Under the pieces are notes generated by a model. That model saw nothing but the letters and a program-made list of their open reading frames with translations, was not told where the DNA came from and did not search any database. Below, piece by piece: positions 6,323 through 10,627 of a DNA stretch of 10,627 bases. Positions within the stretch are counted from its first letter, which is position 1. Each line of letters opens with the position of its first letter. Source of the DNA: Bacillota bacterium (GTDB lineage Bacteria > Bacillota > Sulfobacillia > JAJZIM01 > JAJZBP01); assembly GCA_021798855.1 (NCBI GenBank), contig JAJZBP010000056.1:1-10627 (forward strand). Reading direction: 5' to 3'. The position numbers and the translations under genes were made by a program.

Positions 6323-7516
6323 ATGGAACGCCTGGAGCCGAATTTGGGTTTCTTGCGCTCATTGCGCCGCCAAGGGGGAGAAAGCCTGAAGAAATGCTTC
6401 CAGTGCGGCACGTGCTCGGCGGTATGCAACCTGACCCCCAACGCGTCTCCTTTCCCCCGGAAGGAGATGCTCTGGGCCCAGTGGGGGCTGAAAGGCCCCC
6501 TCATTGCCGATCCGGATATCTGGCTTTGCCACGGTTGCGGAGACTGCAGCGCCAACTGCCCCCGCGGAGCCAATCCCTCGGAGGTGCTCGGTGCCCTGCG
6601 CAACCAAACCATTGAGGAATATTCCGGTCCCCGTTCTTTCGCCAAAGCCTTCCGGGATGGCCGCTTTTTGCTTCTTCTCCTGGCCATTCCCATCCTTTTC
6701 ATGGTGGTGGCCTTCGCTTGGCGCGGTGGACTGGCTTTCCCGACGGGAACGGTGGAGTACGCGAATTTCATTCCGGAGCAAACCATAGAATTGACCTTGG
6801 GAAGCTGGCTCTTACTGACCCTCATCGTCGCCGTCGCCGGCTTATCACGGTTCTGGAAAGGAATGCTGGCCTTCGAAGAGCGTTATCGCCCCGCGGGAGG
6901 CGCCGGCACCGCGAGCGGGGGCGGTTGGGCCGGTTGGAAGTGGGTGCTGGGGCAGGTCTTCGGTCATCAGCAATTTGGAAAGTGCCAACGCACGGCTTCA
7001 CGTCGTTGGCAGCATCTCTTGATCTTTTACGGGTTTCTCCTCCTCTTCTTCGCCACCCTTGGACGCACCTACTACCATTACATTTGGCACTACGACTACG
7101 AATTGCCACTCTTCAACGTGGTCAAGCTGGCCGGCAACTTGGGCGGAATCATCCTCCTGGTCGGCTTGGGCGCCGTGATCTACACGCGGTTCTTACGAGG
7201 AGTGGGACAGGCGATCTCGGTTTACTTCGATTGGTTTTTCGTGACCATTCTCGGTTTCACTGCCCTGACCGGGTTCCTGACCGAATTGTCCCGCCTTGAA
7301 TTCCCCGGCCCTGATTCCTACCTCATCTACTTGTCGCACCTGTTCTTCATCTTCCTCCTATTGGTCTACCTCCCTTTTTCCAAGTTCGGACACATCCTTT
7401 ACCGCACCCTGGCCCTTTACCACCTGCATCGGACGGGAAGGGTCGGGGTTCCGATCGCTTCGGAACCGACCTCTTCGGTTGCGGAGTTGCCGTCCAAGGA
7501 AATAGCCGCCGGTTAA
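6323..7516 (+). CDS. qmoC: QmoC, membrane subunit: HdrC-like ferredoxin plus cytochrome b
   Basis: QmoC anchors the Qmo complex and exchanges electrons with the quinone pool. The 397-residue protein has two parts. The N-terminal ferredoxin has C25, 28, 31, 35 and C69, 72, 75, 79; the first set ends VCN rather than CP, as in HdrC. The C-terminal part has about six hydrophobic helices, near 114-134, 158-176, 229-248, 267-288, 299-320 and 331-352, like the NarI/HdrE/DsrM cytochrome b group. Candidate heme ligands in or beside the helices include H231, H252, H256, H339 and H357; I cannot assign them. ATG 6323 has a strong AGGGAGGAGG eight bases upstream. Many Gram-positive sulfate reducers are known to carry hdrC/hdrB-type genes instead of qmoC, so a full QmoC is informative. 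The hydrophilic tail after residue 370 is of unknown role. Confidence 0.93.
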   Translation: MERLEPNLGFLRSLRRQGGESLKKCFQCGTCSAVCNLTPNASPFPRKEMLWAQWGLKGPLIADPDIWLCHGCGDCSANCPRGANPSEVLGALRNQTIEEYSGPRSFAKAFRDGRFLLLLLAIPILFMVVAFAWRGGLAFPTGTVEYANFIPEQTIELTLGSWLLLTLIVAVAGLSRFWKGMLAFEERYRPAGGAGTASGGGWAGWKWVLGQVFGHQQFGKCQRTASRRWQHLLIFYGFLLLFFATLGRTYYHYIWHYDYELPLFNVVKLAGNLGGIILLVGLGAVIYTRFLRGVGQAISVYFDWFFVTILGFTALTGFLTELSRLEFPGPDSYLIYLSHLFFIFLLLVYLPFSKFGHILYRTLALYHLHRTGRVGVPIASEPTSSVAELPSKEIAAG

Positions 7517-7540
7517 GTGAAAAATGAGGAGGAATAGGAC

Positions 7541-8467
7541 TTGGATAAGATACTGATTCTCGGGCACAAGAGCCCCGACACGGATTCAATTTGTTCCGCG
7601 TTGGCCTATGCCGACCTGAAGACACGCTTGGGCGCGAATGTCGAGGCCGTACGTCTGGGCAAACCCAACGCCGAGACCCAGTTTGCCCTCGACCACTTTC
7701 AAATGGCGGCACCGCGACTGGTTGAGACGGTGGCCAATGAAGTCAAGCAGGTGATCCTGGTCGATCACAATGAACGCCAACAAAGCGTCGCCGACCGGGA
7801 CGAGGTGCAGGTGCTGGAGGTCATCGATCACCACCGCATCGCCAATTTCGAAACGGCCGGTCCCGTGTATTACCGCGGTGAACCCGTTGGCTGCACCTCG
7901 ACCATATTGAACAAAATGTTCAAAGAAAACAAAATGCCGATTGGCAAGTCCATCGCGGGGCTGATGCTGTCGGCCATCATCTCGGACACCCTGCTGATGA
8001 AGTCCCCGACCTGCACCGCGGATGACGTTGCCGCCATCCACGAACTGGCGGTAACGGCGGGCGTTGAGGTGGGAGACTACGGGATCAAGATGCTCAAGGC
8101 GGGAGCCGATCTGAGCGATGTCAGCATCGAACGGCTGCTCTCCATCGACGCTAAAGAATTCCAGATGGGTCAACACAGGGTGGAGATTGCCCAAGTCAAC
8201 GCGGTTGACACCGGTGACGTCTTGAACCGCAAGGCTGAGGTTCTGTCCGCCCTGGCGGCCGTGGTTGAGCGCAAAACTCTCAGTCTCTTCCTCCTGCTCG
8301 TCACCGACATCCTGGCCAGCGATTCCATCGCCCTTGCCGTTGGCCCACAGGTGGCCTTCGTGGAAAAGGCCCTGAACGTGACCCTGCAGGACAACCAGGC
8401 AACGCTGAAGGGCGTGGTCTCACGGAAAAAACAAATCGTGCCTGTCCTGACCGAGGCCATGTCCTAA
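7541..8467 (+). CDS. ppaC: Manganese-dependent (family II) inorganic pyrophosphatase
   Basis: This soluble DHH-superfamily enzyme hydrolyses pyrophosphate to two phosphates. It has 308 residues, the normal length for the short form without CBS domains. All metal ligands of family II are present at canonical numbers: H9, D13, D15 (in GHKSPDTDS), D75 (VDHNE), H97 (IDHHR) and D149 (SDT). The C-terminal substrate-binding motif SRKKQ is also intact. The start is TTG, fixed by GAGGAGG at 7526-7532, eight bases upstream; the resulting MDKILILGHKSPD is the typical N-terminus. It lies 24 bases after qmoC on the same strand, so co-transcription is likely. In context it would remove the pyrophosphate made by ATP sulfurylase and drive sulfate activation. 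A terminator follows. Confidence 0.96.
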   Translation: MDKILILGHKSPDTDSICSALAYADLKTRLGANVEAVRLGKPNAETQFALDHFQMAAPRLVETVANEVKQVILVDHNERQQSVADRDEVQVLEVIDHHRIANFETAGPVYYRGEPVGCTSTILNKMFKENKMPIGKSIAGLMLSAIISDTLLMKSPTCTADDVAAIHELAVTAGVEVGDYGIKMLKAGADLSDVSIERLLSIDAKEFQMGQHRVEIAQVNAVDTGDVLNRKAEVLSALAAVVERKTLSLFLLLVTDILASDSIALAVGPQVAFVEKALNVTLQDNQATLKGVVSRKKQIVPVLTEAMS

Positions 8468-8532
8468 GGCCGGTCCGGTGGTCGGGCCCGCCCCTGCGGA
8501 AAGAGCCGGTGGCAGCCGGTAGCACAAAGGCG

Positions 8533-8558
8533 AAGGAGGCGGAAATCCGCCTCCTTTT
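8533..8558 (+). terminator. Rho-independent terminator after the pyrophosphatase gene
   Basis: GGAGGCGG (8535-8542) pairs with CCGCCTCC (8547-8554), extended by outer A-T pairs, and TTTT follows at 8555-8558. It closes the + strand operon. The minus-strand tRNA array converges on the same hairpin, where the following bases TTCGCCTTTG are a poorer T tract, so termination in that direction is probably weaker. Confidence 0.85.
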
Positions 8559-8583
8559 ACACGCGTTCTCCCGGTTTAAAAAG

Positions 8584-8659
8584 TGGAGCTGGCGGCCGGA
8601 ATCGAACCGGCGACCTGCGCATTACGAGGGCGCTGCTCTACCATCTGAGCTACGCCAGC
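8584..8659 (-). tRNA. tRNA-Thr (anticodon CGT)
   Basis: A complete cloverleaf reads on the minus strand. The acceptor pairs GCTGGCG with CGCCAGC, the D arm contains GCTC/GAGC, the anticodon loop is CTCGTAA (anticodon CGT, codon ACG), and the T arm is GCCGG-TTCGATT-CCGGC. The CCA end is encoded. The pair at 31-39 is C-U, a mismatch next to the anticodon loop; the other four anticodon-stem pairs are sound. It is the last gene of the array. Confidence 0.95.
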
Positions 8660-8697
8660 GAGCCAACCGCGGCTTGAGCCGCGCCCAAACAAAAAAA

Positions 8698-8772
<75 letters not shown>

Positions 8773-8782
8773 AGACGAACTG

Positions 8783-8811
8783 ATTATAGCATTGTCGGTT
8801 CGCTAAAACAA
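8783..8811 (-). promoter_or_regulatory. Extended -10 promoter for tRNA-Gly and tRNA-Thr
   Basis: On the minus strand a perfect TATAAT (8783-8788) is preceded by TGC, giving an extended -10. TTGTTT (8806-8811) lies 17 bases further upstream as a partial -35. Transcription would begin a few bases before the 5' end of tRNA-Gly at 8772. The region is AT-rich, unlike its surroundings. Confidence 0.7.
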
Positions 8812-8830
8812 GGTTAATCTTAAATAAAAA

Positions 8831-8904
8831 TGGAGGCGGCGCCCGGATTCGAACCGGGGTACGGGGATTTGCAGTCCCTTGCCTCGCCTCTCGGCCACGC
8901 CGCC
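8831..8904 (-). tRNA. tRNA-Cys (anticodon GCA)
   Basis: The acceptor pairs GGCGGCG with CGCCGCC, the anticodon loop is CTGCAAA (anticodon GCA), and the T arm is CCCGG-TTCGAAT-CCGGG. CCA is encoded and followed on the minus strand by TTTTTATTT. The outermost anticodon-stem pair appears to be A-C. It lies three bases after tRNA-Gln. Confidence 0.96.
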
Positions 8905-8907
8905 TTG

Positions 8908-8981
8908 TGGCTCCGGGCCGTGGATTCGAACCACGATAACGGGATCCAAAGTCCCGTGTCCTACCGTTGGACGAACCCGGA
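8908..8981 (-). tRNA. tRNA-Gln (anticodon TTG)
   Basis: The acceptor pairs TCCGGGT with GCCCGGA (one G-T), the D arm is GTCC/GGAC, the anticodon stem is CGGGA/TCCCG around loop CTTTGGA (anticodon TTG, reads CAA and CAG), and the T arm is CGTGG-TTCGAAT-CCACG. CCA is encoded. It is the first gene of the array. Confidence 0.96.
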
Positions 8982-9001
8982 GTAAAATCGCACCGAAATG
9001 G

Positions 9002-9031
9002 ATTTTAGCACATCCGCCGCCGCCCAGTCAA
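9002..9031 (-). promoter_or_regulatory. Promoter of the tRNA array, overlapping the end of bioD
   Basis: On the minus strand TTGACT (9026-9031) and TAAAAT (9002-9007) are separated by 18 bases, and TGC before the -10 makes it extended. The start would lie near 8995, just before tRNA-Gln. The -35 contains the bioD stop codon TGA (9028-9030). Confidence 0.75.
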
Positions 9032-9792
9032 ACGCAGACGGGCTCCCCGCCGGGCGTCCGCGCCTCCCCACCGCCCGGAAGCCCCAGCGCCGCGGCCAGC
9101 CTCGCCCACACCGCCACCCGGTTTCCCAGCGCCGCCGCCACCTGCGCGCGCCGACCGGCCAGCCGCGGCAACACCCCCAGGACGGGGAGTTGGGTCGCCG
9201 CCTCAACCGCCGCCGGATTGGTTCTTTCCGCCAGGGTTGGGGGCGCGTGCGCGCCGTTGAGGACGAAACCCTTCACCTCCAAACCCTTCTTCCATGCGTA
9301 CTCCGCCGTCAACACACTATGGCTGATTGCCCCCAGACCGGCCCGCACCACGACCAGCAGCGGTAACCCCAACAGCACCGCCAGGTCCGCCACCGTCTCC
9401 CCGGGAGTCAACGGCACACCCAGCCCCCCCACTCCCTCCACCAGCACGAAGTGATGCCGCGAAGCAAGAGCCGCAAAGGCATCCTCCACCGGGACCAGGG
9501 AGGTTTGGCGTCCTTCCCGGTCCGCCGCCACCAGCGGCGCCAGTGGATCGCGGAAGGAGCAGGGGTTGATCAAGTTCGACGGCTCTTTGGTCCCGGCGCT
9601 CCGGGCCAGGAGAGAAGCGTCCCCCCTGAGTCCGGTCCGCACGGACCGGAAACCCGTCTGGAACGGCTTCATCCCGGCTACGTCCACACCCTGCGCGCGC
9701 AGGTAAAGGATGAAGGCCGCCGCGATCACGGTCTTGCCCACCCCCGTGTCCGTGCCGGTGACGAAGAGACCCCGCGACGGCGACTCGGACAT
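9028..9792 (-). CDS. bioD: Dethiobiotin synthetase
   Basis: BioD closes the ureido ring of dethiobiotin from 7,8-diaminopelargonic acid, CO2 and ATP in the cytoplasm, the penultimate step of biotin synthesis. The protein has 254 residues, a little longer than the usual 220-240, mostly from a Gly/Pro-rich tail. The P-loop GTDTGVGKT is at 13-21, the catalytic-type Lys is K42 in MKPFQTG, NPCSFRDPLAP matches the BioD substrate region, and LVEGVGG carries the conserved Glu. FVLNG marks the nucleotide-base site. The ATG has AAGGAGGT about seven bases upstream on the minus strand. It lies 149 bases after bioF and its stop is embedded in the tRNA promoter. No bioA, bioB or BirA gene is in the window. 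Confidence 0.95.
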   Translation of the reverse strand: MSESPSRGLFVTGTDTGVGKTVIAAAFILYLRAQGVDVAGMKPFQTGFRSVRTGLRGDASLLARSAGTKEPSNLINPCSFRDPLAPLVAADREGRQTSLVPVEDAFAALASRHHFVLVEGVGGLGVPLTPGETVADLAVLLGLPLLVVVRAGLGAISHSVLTAEYAWKKGLEVKGFVLNGAHAPPTLAERTNPAAVEAATQLPVLGVLPRLAGRRAQVAAALGNRVAVWARLAAALGLPGGGEARTPGGEPVCV

Positions 9793-9941
9793 ATTCACGA
9801 CCTCCTTCACTCCCGACGTACCGGAACGGGTCTCCCTTTGGATCTGGTGAAAAATTCTTCGTGAATCGTTGAAAGCGGCACGCCTTCTCGTTCGCCCGTT
9901 CCCACCTGTGGGCCGTTTTTTCAATGATCGCCGAAACATTT

Positions 9942-10627
9942 TCAACCAATCGAAAATCGCTCCCGCGCCGCCTTGAAGGCCGCCAAGGCCCGTCCGGCGT
10001 CGCCGTCCGTCAGGTCGGCCCTCAGGCTGATCCGCAGCCTGGCCGTTCCCTCCGGCACCGCCGGTGGCCTGATGGCCGGCACGATCACTCCCGCTTCCCG
10101 CAGGACACCGGCCAGATGGGTGGCCGCTCCGTCCGACCCCACGGGGATCGGGATGATCGGCGTCTCCCCCGCCGGCGTCGCATAGCCCATGGCCGTCAGT
10201 TCCACACGAAACGATCTTCCCAAAATTCCCAACCTTTCCCGCAGGCGCATTCCCTCCGGCGACCCGGCGATACGCAGGGCCTCCTGCGCCGCCGCCGCCG
10301 CCGCGGGGGAAAGGGCCGTGGCGAAGATGAACGTCCGGCACCGGTTGATCAGGTATTCCACCAAGACCCTCGGGCCGGCCACAAAACCCCCTTGCGCCGC
10401 CAGAGCCTTGCTCAGCGTGCCGACCCATATATCCACGTCCTCCATCGCCTCCAGGGCTTCCCCCGTCCCCCTTCCGTCCGCCCCGAGGACTCCCGTGCCG
10501 TGGGCATCGTCGACGAGCAAAAAGGCCCCGTGCCGCCGGCAGGCCACCCCCAACTCCCGCAACGGCGCCAGGTCGCCGTCCATACTGAAAACTCCGTCGG
10601 TGACCACGAAGGCGCGCCGGTAACCCC
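9942..10627 (-). CDS. bioF: 8-amino-7-oxononanoate synthase, C-terminal part (cut by window edge)
   Basis: This is a PLP-dependent alpha-oxoamine synthase. BioF condenses pimeloyl-CoA or pimeloyl-ACP with alanine to give 8-amino-7-oxononanoate. The visible 228 or so C-terminal residues contain VTDGVFSMDGDLAPL, the PLP-binding DDAHGTGVLG and the Schiff-base lysine in GTLSKAL, followed by a Gly-rich QGGFVAG stretch. It ends at TGA 9942-9944. The frame stays open to the right edge (RRAFVV precedes VTDG), so the N-terminal part and the start lie outside. By sequence alone it could be another member of the family, such as glycine C-acetyltransferase, but adjacency to bioD makes BioF the best call. 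Confidence 0.9.
   Translation of the reverse strand, partial: GYRRAFVVTDGVFSMDGDLAPLRELGVACRRHGAFLLVDDAHGTGVLGADGRGTGEALEAMEDVDIWVGTLSKALAAQGGFVAGPRVLVEYLINRCRTFIFATALSPAAAAAAQEALRIAGSPEGMRLRERLGILGRSFRVELTAMGYATPAGETPIIPIPVGSDGAATHLAGVLREAGVIVPAIRPPAVPEGTARLRISLRADLTDGDAGRALAAFKAARERFSIG

Noticed and set aside
8660..8697. Small hairpin between tRNA-Gly and tRNA-Thr as a terminator
   Set aside because: On the minus strand the T run comes before the hairpin, not after it, so it more likely belongs to the processed spacer.
9901..9921. Hairpin CCCAC/GTGGG followed by six T on the + strand, terminator-like
   Set aside because: The stem is only 5 bp and no + strand gene ends here. On the minus strand, where bioF and bioD are read, the T tract is not downstream.
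9793..10428. Extended 466-codon open frame containing bioD and running back through bioF
   Set aside because: BioD homology starts at 9792 with a strong ribosome binding site, and the upstream part lies in the wrong frame of bioF.

Overview
The window carries the electron-transfer core of dissimilatory sulfate reduction. The organism is very likely an anaerobic sulfate reducer with a GC-rich genome. On the + strand a run of co-directional genes reads: end of an unidentified small gene, aprB, aprA, qmoA, qmoB, qmoC, then a manganese-dependent (family II) inorganic pyrophosphatase. Purine-rich Shine-Dalgarno sites, TTG or GTG starts (aprB, qmoB, pyrophosphatase) and the family II pyrophosphatase would suit a Gram-positive lineage. 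However, a full membrane-type QmoC is more typical of Gram-negative reducers, so I do not assign a phylum.

Layout. Positions 1-9 match the 3' end of the standard Illumina adapter and are probably not genomic, so the true contig begins near base 10. Positions 10-245 hold the 3' part of a gene I do not recognise. aprB and aprA (280-2637) encode adenosine-5'-phosphosulfate reductase. A 299-base gap with a perfect 15-bp hairpin separates them from qmoA-qmoB-qmoC (2937-7516), which encode the membrane complex that feeds quinol electrons to AprBA. The pyrophosphatase gene follows 24 bases later. A rho-independent terminator at 8533-8558 closes the block.

The rest lies on the minus strand and converges on that terminator. 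Read in its own direction it is bioF (cut by the right edge), bioD, then four tRNA genes: Gln(TTG), Cys(GCA), Gly(CCC), Thr(CGT). A good housekeeping-type promoter for the tRNAs overlaps the bioD stop codon. A second promoter, with a consensus -10, sits between tRNA-Cys and tRNA-Gly.

How the genes work together. ATP sulfurylase (not in the window, perhaps just upstream) would make APS and pyrophosphate. The pyrophosphatase removes pyrophosphate and so pulls activation forward. AprBA reduces APS to sulfite and AMP. QmoABC passes electrons from the quinone pool to AprBA and may couple this to energy conservation. The pyrophosphatase next to the apr-qmo genes favours sulfate reduction over sulfur oxidation. 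BioF and BioD belong to biotin synthesis and are unrelated.

I did not find a wholly new system. The most useful second looks are the adapter remnant and the false stop it creates, the full QmoABC plus soluble pyrophosphatase arrangement, the aprA-qmoA hairpin with a competing arm, and the tRNA promoters.
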